DNA of 9,667 nt, from positions 3,675 to 13,341 of the forward strand of contig MGYR01000189.1 of assembly GCA_001801825.1 (NCBI GenBank), given 5' to 3'. The position numbers and the translations under genes were made by a program. Positions within the stretch are counted from its first letter, which is position 1; each line of letters begins with the position of its first letter. The notes below the pieces were generated by a model that saw only the letters and a program-made list of their open reading frames with translations, was not told the DNA's origin and did no database searches. This DNA comes from Gammaproteobacteria bacterium RIFCSPLOWO2_02_FULL_56_15 (GTDB lineage: Bacteria > Pseudomonadota > Gammaproteobacteria > Eutrophobiales > Eutrophobiaceae). This document shows positions 1 through 6,550 of the stretch, piece by piece.

Positions 1-782
1 AGGTAAAGGGCCTCCTGGAGTGGTTCGGGTGTATCGATACGTACGAGGATACGGTCTGAAAATTTCAGTCGGCCGATCATTCCGATAGCAGTGGTTGTTC
101 GATCCGGGTCACGGTATCGCCACATGTACTGATCGAACAGACCCATGAAGTGCCGCTCCATAATCGACTGGATTTCCCTGATCCCGGTTTGTGCCGCAAA
201 GGCTGTGATCATTGCGGTTATCATCAGGATGCCCCAGGTGCTGGAACGGTATCTGCGGGGGCGCAGACCCCACAGCACCAGGGCCAGCAGGAAGCAACAG
301 ACAACGAAGAACCAGATCGTCCGAACGTTGCCGGCACTCGCGGACAGCAGGCATAGCATGCAATAGGGCAATCCCAGATCCAGTTCCGCGGACAGGGGCA
401 TGTTACGCCGTCGCTCCATGCGCCTCAGGCTGATGAAGAGAGAACTCAGTCTGATCGTCCCACGCAAACTGTATCGCTGCGCGAGGACCAGCAGGAACAA
501 TACCAAAGGCAGGATGGCTAATATTACATAGATACCCCCGGCGCCCTTTTCATTGAATATATAAAGGATGGCGAAGAAGAATAGGACGCCGGAAAGGTCC
601 GTCAGACGATTGAAATCCCTGTCGCCGATGTGCCAGCGCCAACGTACCCGGTTTGACAATTCCAGCAGCAGAGCCATGGCTACGGCATAAGGAAGCAGAC
701 TATTTTGCCAACCCCACACCAGGAGGACGGCGCCGATGAGAAATGGCGGGGCAGGACGCAACTGTGCCGGATTATTACGCAT
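1..782 (-). CDS. TgpA-type transglutaminase, membrane N-terminal part (3' end beyond window)
   Basis: About 260 residues are readable before the gene leaves the window at base 1, so the catalytic domain itself is not seen. The visible part is a polytopic membrane region: hydrophobic segments lie near residues 13-24, 28-41, 62-76, 84-101, 137-149, 155-172 and 183-198, with Arg-rich loops between them (for example 119-127). A soluble stretch follows, containing FDQYMWRYRDPDRTTTAIG (216-234) and GRLKFSDRILVR. In the DUF3488/TgpA family this precedes the periplasmic Cys-His-Asp transglutaminase core. The ATG at 782 follows the DUF58 stop by 2 nt, with no clear Shine-Dalgarno, so translation is probably coupled. 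Position as third gene after MoxR and DUF58 is the classic context for this family. The function (peptide cross-linking or proteolysis at the envelope) is inferred from family and context. Confidence 0.88.
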   Translation of the reverse strand, partial: MRNNPAQLRPAPPFLIGAVLLVWGWQNSLLPYAVAMALLLELSNRVRWRWHIGDRDFNRLTDLSGVLFFFAILYIFNEKGAGGIYVILAILPLVLFLLVLAQRYSLRGTIRLSSLFISLRRMERRRNMPLSAELDLGLPYCMLCLLSASAGNVRTIWFFVVCCFLLALVLWGLRPRRYRSSTWGILMITAMITAFAAQTGIREIQSIMERHFMGLFDQYMWRYRDPDRTTTAIGMIGRLKFSDRILVRIDTPEPLQEALY

Positions 783-784
783 TT

Positions 785-2143
785 TTAGCGAGGGAGATGA
801 TCGAGTCGTTCCTGAATGCCCCCGCACGGAAGGCAGACAAACCGGCACCGGCTGCTGATAGTGATACCCGGATCAACCGGTTCTGAGTGTTCCTGGACCA
901 GGAGCACATATAAAGGCATGGAAACGGCAAGCAATTGTTCCAGCAACTTGCGCCGTTGATCATCCCACCTCAGAAAGATGCAAATCAGGCCGCTGGTTTC
1001 GCTTGCATGGCGCATGATCAGCTCATGCAGGACGAGAAATGGTTGATCACGACAGGGCTCCACGCATGCCAGAATCTCCAGCATGCTGTCCGGTTCCGCC
1101 AGTCCTCGTCCGGCAGTGAAGCGGTAGGCTTGTGAACCGACAAACATCAGATCCAGAAGGGAATCGAAACTGCGGCGAGTAAGAGTATTGGAGAAGGACG
1201 CCGCCAGGGAAACGGCTTCCTCAAATACCTGTACAGATTCAGCTTCGATAAAGGTATCCAGCAGCAATCCTTGACGGACGATAAATTCGTCCTGGAATTC
1301 CTTGACCACGGGGTGACCAATCTTTGCATAACTCCGCCAATGAATCGAACGCAAAGGGTCACCCGGGCGGTATTCACGCAGTGAGATGAACTCCTGGGAA
1401 TCTCCGATGATGTTTACCGCGTTTAGACCACTTTGCTGGTATTTTCTGCCTCCCGGCAGTTCCGGTACGGGTACCTTGTACAAGCGGGGAAGGATCAACA
1501 GGGAATCCTGCAAGACACTGCTGCGAATGGATTGCATCAGACCGAGGGGATCGGGACGGGCAATCTTGGCGGCACAGAATTGCAGGTATCCTCGCCTTAC
1601 AGGTTGTAATTCCACCAGCACCTCGGTACTGTCTTTGGCTGCCAGATCATCGATTGCCACGGGTTGGATGGATGCCCCGCGCTTTTTTTCAATCATGCCG
1701 ATCAGCCTTGGGTAACCAACGGATCGATCAAACCAGTTCCGGTTACTGTCTTCCGGATCGATGGCGCCAAAGAATTCTTCCCGATCCGGTAATGGAGCGT
1801 ACAGTTCATCCATCAGAACCAGGTCGCGTTGCGGCCTATCACCAAGGTTTTTCAACTGGATCTTGTATTTCAGAACTTGACCGACAGTTCCGAACTCGGG
1901 CAATTGGCGGCGCAATTGAAATTTACCACGGAATGACAGGCTCGCAAGAAACGACAGGATTAGAAAGGCCGCACAGAGGGAACAGATCTGGAATGCCAGG
2001 GTCTGGCGAGTATCAAAGCCGAAGATCCCGGAGAATATGAGTGTCCCGAAGATCAGGAGACCACCGGGTGTGAATCGATCTCGCGAGACTCTGCTGATCC
2101 TGTAAACCAGGCGGAAATTGAAAAACAATAGCCTCCGCAACAT
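785..2143 (-). CDS. DUF58 domain membrane protein (MoxR-associated)
   Basis: A 452-residue protein with a short basic N-terminus, two membrane segments near residues 28-44 and 50-69, and a large soluble part. The DUF58 signature is clear at 251-283: EFISLREYRPGDPLRSIHWR followed by SYAKIGHPVVKEF. The upstream PVRRGYLQF...RPDPLGL segment (181-202) is also typical. After it comes a VWA-like strand, GLLLDTF (292-298), that lacks a full metal-ion site. Such proteins are partners of MoxR ATPases, and their biochemical role is not well defined. I chose the ATG at 2143, 4 nt after the moxR stop. The reading frame stays open up to a TTG at 2185, which would give 466 residues and overlap moxR by 38 nt. 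The ATG gives the family-like start MLRRLLFFNF. GAAGG lies only 1 nt before this ATG, so coupling to moxR is likely. Confidence 0.9.
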   Translation of the reverse strand: MLRRLLFFNFRLVYRISRVSRDRFTPGGLLIFGTLIFSGIFGFDTRQTLAFQICSLCAAFLILSFLASLSFRGKFQLRRQLPEFGTVGQVLKYKIQLKNLGDRPQRDLVLMDELYAPLPDREEFFGAIDPEDSNRNWFDRSVGYPRLIGMIEKKRGASIQPVAIDDLAAKDSTEVLVELQPVRRGYLQFCAAKIARPDPLGLMQSIRSSVLQDSLLILPRLYKVPVPELPGGRKYQQSGLNAVNIIGDSQEFISLREYRPGDPLRSIHWRSYAKIGHPVVKEFQDEFIVRQGLLLDTFIEAESVQVFEEAVSLAASFSNTLTRRSFDSLLDLMFVGSQAYRFTAGRGLAEPDSMLEILACVEPCRDQPFLVLHELIMRHASETSGLICIFLRWDDQRRKLLEQLLAVSMPLYVLLVQEHSEPVDPGITISSRCRFVCLPCGGIQERLDHLPR

Positions 2144-2147
2144 GCCT

Positions 2148-3080
2148 TCAACCGGGAACCGGAACGGTTTTGATGATTTCCTCAACCACGTGGGTACTTG
2201 TCATCCCCGAGAATCTGGCCTGTGAGTCGAGCATCAACCGGTGAGCGATGACCGGTACGGCAATCTCCTGAATGTGGTCGGGAGTGACGTACTCCATGCC
2301 GTCAAATATTGCGAGGACCTGGGAGGTCTTCATCAGGGCCAGCGATGCACGGGGACTGGCGCCGAGCAGAACACCGGCAAAGTTGCGGGTCCCGCGGATC
2401 AGAGAGACGATATAGTGTTTCAATTCCTCGCTGATTCGGATACCGAATGCCTGGGTCCTCAGATCGAGCAATTCGGTTCTCGAAACACAGGCAGATATTC
2501 CGTCCAGAGGGTGCCGTGCAGTTTGCTCGGACAGAATTTGCACCTCGTCTTCCGGACGTACGTAACCCAGCCCATAGCGAAGTGCAAAGCGATCCATCTG
2601 CGCCTCAGGCAGAGGATAGGTGCCGTGAAATTCGATTGGATTCTGCGTGGCGATAACGAAAAACAGTTTATCCAGCGGACGTACAACACCATCAACGCTC
2701 ACCTGGGATTCGGCCATGGCCTCCAGCAGGGCGGACTGCGTTCTCGGGGATGCCCGATTGATCTCGTCGGCCAGCAGGATATTGGAAAACACCGGACCCT
2801 GATGAAAATGGAAATGTTGATCACGCTGATCAAAGACCGATACTCCGAGGATATCGGTAGGCAGGAGGTCAGGCGTAAACTGGATACGTCGGTATTCTGC
2901 ATCGATGGATTTCGCAAGTGCCTTGGCCAAGGTCGTCTTGCCGGTGCCGGGGACGTCTTCCAACAGGACATGTCCACCGCTGATGAAGGCCGCCAGCAGC
3001 TTGCGGATAGCATTTTCCTGCCCCTTGATGACTTTGCAGATGTTACCGGAGATTGCCTCGAAAGTTTCTTTACCGGACAT
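2148..3080 (-). CDS. MoxR-family AAA+ ATPase
   Basis: A 310-residue cytoplasmic AAA+ ATPase of the MoxR family, close to the usual length. Motifs in order: Walker A with GTGKTT at 45-50, Walker B ILLADE at 101-106 followed by INRASPRTQSALLEAM, sensor 1 ATQNP at 144-148, the arginine-finger region QMDRF at 161-165, and sensor 2 GASPRA at 240-245. The DILG and PLPEAQMDRF segments are family hallmarks. MoxR proteins are thought to act as chaperone-like ATPases that assemble or activate VWA/DUF58 partners, and the next two genes (DUF58 and TgpA-type protein) fit this. The ATG at 3080 matches the usual N-terminus, but no convincing Shine-Dalgarno precedes it. A 79-bp gap separates it from hslR upstream, and I could not find a good promoter there, so read-through from hslR is possible. 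Confidence 0.95.
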   Translation of the reverse strand: MSGKETFEAISGNICKVIKGQENAIRKLLAAFISGGHVLLEDVPGTGKTTLAKALAKSIDAEYRRIQFTPDLLPTDILGVSVFDQRDQHFHFHQGPVFSNILLADEINRASPRTQSALLEAMAESQVSVDGVVRPLDKLFFVIATQNPIEFHGTYPLPEAQMDRFALRYGLGYVRPEDEVQILSEQTARHPLDGISACVSRTELLDLRTQAFGIRISEELKHYIVSLIRGTRNFAGVLLGASPRASLALMKTSQVLAIFDGMEYVTPDHIQEIAVPVIAHRLMLDSQARFSGMTSTHVVEEIIKTVPVPG

Positions 3081-3159
3081 GGGATAATTAATCAGAATAT
3101 GGTTTCAGTGGTTCTCAGGTTTCAGTACCGGCACTTGCGAATCAAACATAATTACAGGT

Positions 3160-3567
3160 TTATGCGTCCACTTCCCGGATGAATTGCATCAGCGCCCTAC
3201 GGTCTTTCTTGGTTGGCCGGCCGTGTGCATGCACCAGCGATGTGTTTGCCTCAAGTTGCAGCATCACCAACTCACGCTCTGCTTTCCCGGTCTCCGTTTC
3301 CTCATATAATCCAGCCGCTGCGGCAGCGTTCAGCCGCTGGGCAGACAGGGCAAAGACCCTGATCTCCATATTGACCGGTCCCTGCCTGATCTTCAGGATC
3401 GTCCCGATCCGGACCAGGTGGGAAGGTTTGCAACGCTCTCCCTCGGAGTGTATCTTGCCAGTACGTATAGCGACATTGGCCAGTGCCCGGGTTTTGAAAA
3501 AACGAGCACACCATAACCACTTGTCCAGACGCATGCTCTCCTGCGGATCTTTTCGCAAACTCATCAT
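3160..3567 (-). CDS. hslR: Hsp15-like ribosome-associated S4 RNA-binding protein
   Basis: A 135-residue protein matching E. coli Hsp15 in length and layout. The S4 domain starts at MRLDKWLWCARFFKTRALA (12-30) and is followed by GKIHSEGERCKPS and the strand ILKIRQG. A charged C-terminal tail has the Hsp15-type ending RPTKKDRRALMQF. Hsp15 binds stalled 50S subunits carrying nascent-chain tRNA and helps recycle them. Two adjacent ATG codons (3567 and 3564) are possible starts; the AGG just upstream is too close to choose between them, and Met12 would also keep the whole S4 domain. It diverges from moaB across a 229-bp gap. On the minus strand TACAAT (3590-3595) is a possible -10 element, without a good -35. 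Confidence 0.92.
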   Translation of the reverse strand: MMSLRKDPQESMRLDKWLWCARFFKTRALANVAIRTGKIHSEGERCKPSHLVRIGTILKIRQGPVNMEIRVFALSAQRLNAAAAAGLYEETETGKAERELVMLQLEANTSLVHAHGRPTKKDRRALMQFIREVDA

Positions 3568-3728
3568 CCTGATCCTTGCACAAAGTCTTATTGTACTCCC
3601 GGCGACCTTTGCGGCCCAGAGCCTGTATTTGCGTATATCCCCGGCAACCCATTAAAGTGCTCCTTGGTTCCCTTTCCCCCTGGTGGCAGGTTGTGATTGA
3701 TGGGCAGCAGAGAAGATTGGCCGTAATG

Positions 3729-3758
3729 CTGACGTATATGCCATGGCTGAGGTATGAT
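3729..3758 (+). promoter_or_regulatory. Candidate sigma-70 promoter for moaB
   Basis: CTGACG (3729-3734) and TATGAT (3753-3758) are separated by 18 bp and resemble -35 and -10 boxes (4/6 and 5/6 matches). A start near 3765 would give a leader of about 30 nt. It sits in the divergent hslR-moaB gap. Judged by eye only. Confidence 0.35.
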
Positions 3759-3796
3759 CTGCTTGCATCAGCCATTCATTACATCCGGAGTCAATC

Positions 3797-4324
3797 ATGC
3801 CTGATGGTTTACAAAGAGAGTTTGTACCCCTGAATCTGACGGTTCTGGTGGTTTCGGATTCACGTACCGAGAAGACCGACAAGTCCGGGAAACTCCTGGA
3901 ACAACGCCTGATCGACGCCGGGCACAAGCTATACGAAAAGAGGATCGTCCCCGATGATGTATATCGGATACGTGCAATTGTGGCGGGTTGGTGCGCCGAT
4001 GAACAGGTTAACGCAGTATTGACCACAGGCGGGACTGGAGTTACCGGTCGTGACGGAACTCCGGAAGCGCTCCGGGTCCTGTTCGAAAAGGAGATAGAGG
4101 GCTTCGGGGAACTTTTCCGGATGATATCGTATGAAGAGATTGGGACTTCAAGTATCCAGTCGAGGGCAATCGCCGGGGTATGCAATGGCACGTATGTCTT
4201 TTGCCTGCCGGGCTCGTCAGGAGCCTGTGCCACGGGTTGGGACAAAATCATCGCCCGGCAATTGGATTACCGCACTCAGCCCTGTAACTTGGTTGAACTC
4301 ATGCCGAGATTGCGTGAGCGATGA
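3797..4324 (+). CDS. moaB: MoaB/Mog-family molybdopterin biosynthesis protein
   Basis: A 175-residue protein of the MoaB/Mog fold, close to the length of E. coli MoaB (about 170). It shows VVSDSR (18-23), the substrate-binding loop LTTGGTGVTGRDGTPEA (75-91), SYEEIGTSSIQSRAIAG (111-127) and LPGSSGACATGWDKII (137-152). Proteins of this family adenylylate molybdopterin before molybdenum insertion (MogA and plant Cnx1G activity). Some enterobacterial MoaB proteins appear dispensable or inactive, so the exact step is uncertain. The start is supported by GGAG at 3787-3790 with a 6-nt spacer. The gene stands apart from any other moa gene in this window, and its stop overlaps the next start by 4 nt (ATGA). 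Confidence 0.93.
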   Translation: MPDGLQREFVPLNLTVLVVSDSRTEKTDKSGKLLEQRLIDAGHKLYEKRIVPDDVYRIRAIVAGWCADEQVNAVLTTGGTGVTGRDGTPEALRVLFEKEIEGFGELFRMISYEEIGTSSIQSRAIAGVCNGTYVFCLPGSSGACATGWDKIIARQLDYRTQPCNLVELMPRLRER

Positions 4325-5364
4325 TGATATATCCTCAGCAGAATTCCCCGCGGTCTACCCGCGGGTTCATTTTAGTGCTGACCCTGCTCGGATGCGCTTC
4401 GGCATGGTCCAGTGAATTCGTGCTGGATGACAGCGGGGATACGGTGGTCGGGGAGATCCGTCATACCCGGTCCCGCTATGAGGATACCATACCCTATATC
4501 GCCAGACGTTTCGGTTTGGGTTACCAGGAAATTAAACTGGTAAATCCGGATCTGGATACCTGGATCCCCGGTGAGGATAAGGAGATCGTCCTGCCGCTGC
4601 ATTTCGTCCTGCCGCAGGCGGAAAAGACCGGATTGGTGCTCAATGTGCCGGAGATGCGGCTCTATTATTTCCCTCCGGCAGCACCGGGTGAGCCGCGCAA
4701 GGTGATCACCTATCCGCTGGGTGTCGGCCGTGAGGGCTGGCACACGCCCTATACCAAGACCCAGATCACGGCGAAAACGAAAAACCCTTCCTGGACGCCA
4801 CCGGAATCCATCCGCCAGGAACATGCTGAAAAAGGGGATTTTCTACCGCGGGTGGTGGGTCCGGGTCCGGACAATCCCTTGGGTGTCTACGCCATGCATA
4901 TGGGGCTCCCATCCTACCTGATCCATGGCACGAACAAACCGTACGGAGTTGGCATGCGTGTGAGTCACGGATGCATTCGTCTTTATCCAGAAGATATCGA
5001 GGCATTGTTCGCCAGTGTCCGTATCGGAACAAGAGTAAATATTGTCAATCAGCCTTACAAGATAGGGGTCAAGGGAGATGAGATCTTCCTCGAGGCGCAT
5101 CCGTTCCTGGAAGAAGATCGGGACGAGTACTCAGGCAGCCTGACCAGCGTGGTCCGGATGCTGGTTAATATTACCCAGGACAATAGCTACGAGATAGACT
5201 GGAAACTCGCCCAGCAGGTGGTCGATGAATTACGCGGGATACCCGTGACGATAGGCAGGCTGAAGGAAGCGAACGACTTGTCCAAAGATATCGATCCCAG
5301 GGTTGTGGATCGCATGGAGTTGCAGATGGAAACCACCCTGCCGGATACCGAAGTCTTGAAGTAA
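4321..5364 (+). CDS. Exported LysM-YkuD L,D-transpeptidase (ErfK/YbiS class)
   Basis: A 347-residue periplasmic enzyme. Residues 1-31 form an export signal (STRGF then ILVLTLLGCASAWS). TLLGC at 21-25 resembles a weak lipobox, so lipid anchoring is possible, but cleavage after ASAWS is also plausible. Residues about 45-93 look like one LysM peptidoglycan-binding repeat (DTIPYIARRFGL...LVNPDLD...IVLP). The YkuD catalytic domain spans about 104-243, with HGT at 202-204 and the SHGCIRL motif at 215-221; Cys218 is the expected nucleophile. The region after it (PYKIGV...IFLEAHPFLEED, 245-265) resembles the tail of E. coli ErfK, YbiS and YcfS, which attach Braun lipoprotein to meso-diaminopimelate. 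About 80 further residues have no assigned role. The ATG overlaps the moaB stop, and an adjacent ATG at 4324 is an alternative. A convergent Lpp-like gene is the likely substrate. Confidence 0.93.
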   Translation: MMIYPQQNSPRSTRGFILVLTLLGCASAWSSEFVLDDSGDTVVGEIRHTRSRYEDTIPYIARRFGLGYQEIKLVNPDLDTWIPGEDKEIVLPLHFVLPQAEKTGLVLNVPEMRLYYFPPAAPGEPRKVITYPLGVGREGWHTPYTKTQITAKTKNPSWTPPESIRQEHAEKGDFLPRVVGPGPDNPLGVYAMHMGLPSYLIHGTNKPYGVGMRVSHGCIRLYPEDIEALFASVRIGTRVNIVNQPYKIGVKGDEIFLEAHPFLEEDRDEYSGSLTSVVRMLVNITQDNSYEIDWKLAQQVVDELRGIPVTIGRLKEANDLSKDIDPRVVDRMELQMETTLPDTEVLK

Positions 5365-5386
5365 CAATTACCGGTGAGCGGATTGC

Positions 5387-5420
5387 AAAAAAAAACCCTG
5401 TGTGTGGCACAGGGCTTTTA
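5387..5420. terminator. Bidirectional rho-independent terminator
   Basis: A perfect 7-bp stem, CCCTGTG (5396-5402) with CACAGGG (5408-5414), closes a 5-nt loop. Nine A residues (5387-5395) lie on the left, giving U9 for the minus-strand lipoprotein transcript. CTTTTA lies on the right, giving a weaker U tract for the plus-strand transpeptidase transcript. It lies exactly between the two convergent stop codons. Confidence 0.88.
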
Positions 5421-5443
5421 TCGTTTGCCGAATCGCCAGAAAC

Positions 5444-5713
5444 TTATTTCTTCATTGCGTTCTCGAAGGCACGGTCAATCTTCGCAGAGTTTTCATTGCA
5501 GCAAGCCTGCGCGGAATCCGCGGCTGACTGGGCATTCTTCGCGGCATCCAGTGCTTGATTGGCCGTCGACTGGGCATTGCCAGCGCTTGAGGCTGCGCTG
5601 TTAGCTGTCGCCAAGGCCTTGTCAGCGGTATCCTGAATCTGCTTAATCTGCTCGGTTGTCGCGCAACCGGCCAACAGGCTGAGCAGCATGGCAATAACAA
5701 GGGTTTTTTTCAT
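5444..5713 (-). CDS. Lpp/OprI-like alanine-zipper outer-membrane lipoprotein
   Basis: An 89-residue lipoprotein. The signal peptide MKKTLVIAMLLSLLAGC carries a clear lipobox, LAGC (14-17). Ala at +2 predicts outer-membrane sorting by Lol. The mature part is 73 residues, longer than E. coli Lpp (58) and P. aeruginosa OprI (about 64). Residues 30-71 form six heptads of the form AxxAxxx, with Ala at 30/33, 37/40, 44/47, 51/54, 58/61 and 65/68: an alanine-zipper trimeric coil. It ends AMKK; a C-terminal lysine is the residue that L,D-transpeptidases link to peptidoglycan. Oddly, it has two adjacent cysteines (71-72) after the last heptad. The start is firm: AGGAGA at 5721-5726 with a 7-nt spacer. 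It converges on the transpeptidase gene and shares its terminator. Confidence 0.92.
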   Translation of the reverse strand: MKKTLVIAMLLSLLAGCATTEQIKQIQDTADKALATANSAASSAGNAQSTANQALDAAKNAQSAADSAQACCNENSAKIDRAFENAMKK

Positions 5714-5735
5714 AGTTGCTTCTCCTAGTACTTAT

Positions 5736-5758
5736 CTTGTTGGATAGGTTCTATCCGG
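5736..5758. promoter_or_regulatory. Dyad operator candidate, copy 1 (upstream of lipoprotein gene)
   Basis: A perfect inverted repeat GGATAG-GTT-CTATCC lies at 5742-5756, 29 to 43 nt before the lipoprotein start, preceded by CTTGTT and followed by GG. It matches copy 2 at 6550-6572 at 17 of 23 positions, including all ten bases of GGATA-N5-TATCC. On the minus strand it falls between TTAACC (5757-5762) and CAAGAT (5734-5739), 17 bp apart, which could be a weak promoter. It could instead be a leader hairpin. Confidence 0.4.
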
Positions 5759-5793
5759 TTAACGCGGCACTCCGGTTTGCATGATGATGACTG

Positions 5794-5814
5794 ATTTGAA
5801 CAACATTATCAAAT
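5794..5814. repeat. Short inverted repeat in the lipoprotein leader
   Basis: ATTTGA (5794-5799) and TCAAAT (5809-5814) form a perfect 6-bp dyad with a 9-nt loop in the AT-rich region upstream of the lipoprotein gene. It would lie inside the leader if transcription starts at the extended -10 near 5850. No known site is recognised. Confidence 0.3.
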
Positions 5815-5849
5815 AGTTTCAGCCCCGGTGAGCAGGCCACTCGGAGGCT

Positions 5850-5858
5850 ATTATAGCA
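5850..5858 (-). promoter_or_regulatory. Extended -10 promoter for the lipoprotein gene
   Basis: On the minus strand TGC-TATAAT is a consensus extended -10 element. The -35 region is poor, as is common for extended -10 promoters. A start near 5843 would give a leader of about 130 nt carrying two short dyads before a strong ribosome-binding site. It lies just past the HNH stop, so the lipoprotein gene can be expressed independently of the HNH gene. Confidence 0.55.
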
Positions 5859-5896
5859 TTTTACGTAGCAGGAATTTAAGTACTATTTTCGAACCA

Positions 5897-6469
5897 TCAT
5901 TGGCGGCTGAAAGCCAGAGGCCGTCCGGAAAATCGTGTCTTCAGAAAATTCATCTGGTCGGCTAGAATTTTCCGGTTGGACAAGGCGAGGTATTCCGCCC
6001 AGTTGGGTTCATAGGGGACCGCCAGCAGCGGCATGCCTGCTTCTTCCGGTTTACGGTTACCCTTTCTCGTATTGCAAGATTTGCATGCGGTGACGACGTT
6101 GGGCCAGATATCCTTTCCGCCACGGGAGATCGGTCTGACATGATCCCGTGTCAGACCATAGTCTGGAAACTGGTGCCCGCAATACATGCAGAGGTTGGCA
6201 TCCCGGTAGAATAATTCTCTGTTAGTCAGTGGTGGAATGGTTCTTTTCGGATGTCTTTTGGGATTCGAGCGCTTGACGGCGATGATCGAACTGATATCGA
6301 TTGACGAGCGGTGACCGGTACTGCGGCAGATCCCGCCGTGGAGACGGAAGGCCTGATCGCCAGCAGTCCAGGCAATCATATCCCGGCTGTAAAGGCACAC
6401 GGCAACTTGCCAGGGAATCCAGGTTATCGGTGAACCCGAAAGGTCCAGTCGCAGGATAAGTGGCGGCAT
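5897..6469 (-). CDS. HNH endonuclease family protein
   Basis: A 190-residue protein with a zinc-ribbon HNH domain in its middle: CMYC (94-97), the TRDHVRPISRGG core (108-119, catalytic-type Asp109-His110), WPN (122-124), and ACKSCNTRKGNR (128-139) with Cys129 and Cys132. The four cysteines fit structural zinc, and the DH...N pattern fits a beta-beta-alpha-metal nuclease. The first 80 residues (LDLSGSPITWIPWQVAVCLYSRD, then WTAGD, then SSIIAV) form a conserved extension found on a widespread proteobacterial HNH family, to my recollection. The cellular role is unknown to me. It has no partner methylase, integrase or toxin gene nearby, so a restriction or mobile role is not supported. The ATG at 6469 has only a weak AGAGA upstream. 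It diverges from mazG. Confidence 0.85.
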   Translation of the reverse strand: MPPLILRLDLSGSPITWIPWQVAVCLYSRDMIAWTAGDQAFRLHGGICRSTGHRSSIDISSIIAVKRSNPKRHPKRTIPPLTNRELFYRDANLCMYCGHQFPDYGLTRDHVRPISRGGKDIWPNVVTACKSCNTRKGNRKPEEAGMPLLAVPYEPNWAEYLALSNRKILADQMNFLKTRFSGRPLAFSRQ

Positions 6470-6497
6470 TGTGTCTCTACCCAGTTGATTGGGAGCA

Positions 6498-6550
6498 CTG
6501 CATGTCGCGTGTGCCCCGCTATTGTTTGCTATCTAGTGTACCTGCATGTC
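6498..6550. repeat. 9-bp direct repeat CTGCATGTC in the HNH-mazG gap
   Basis: CTGCATGTC occurs at 6498-6506 and again at 6542-6550, 44 bp apart start to start (about four helical turns). Both copies are in the divergent intergenic region, and the second abuts the dyad at 6550-6572. It could be paired binding sites or chance. Confidence 0.35.

Noticed and set aside
2144..2185. TTG start for the DUF58 gene, overlapping moxR by 38 nt
   Set aside because: The ATG at 2143 gives a more typical N-terminus and a 4-nt gap; the extra 14 residues simply re-read the moxR 3' end.
2241..3182. Long 313-residue open frame on the plus strand opposite moxR
   Set aside because: It is fully antisense to a clear AAA+ ATPase, has no recognisable domain and mirrors the codon structure of moxR.
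3568..3796. Small gene or tRNA in the hslR-moaB gap
   Set aside because: The open frames there lack ribosome-binding sites and family features, and no cloverleaf pattern is visible; promoter function suffices.
3652..4251. 199-residue open frame on the minus strand opposite moaB
   Set aside because: It covers the moaB coding sequence in antisense, with low-complexity Ser/Arg/Thr composition and no family resemblance.
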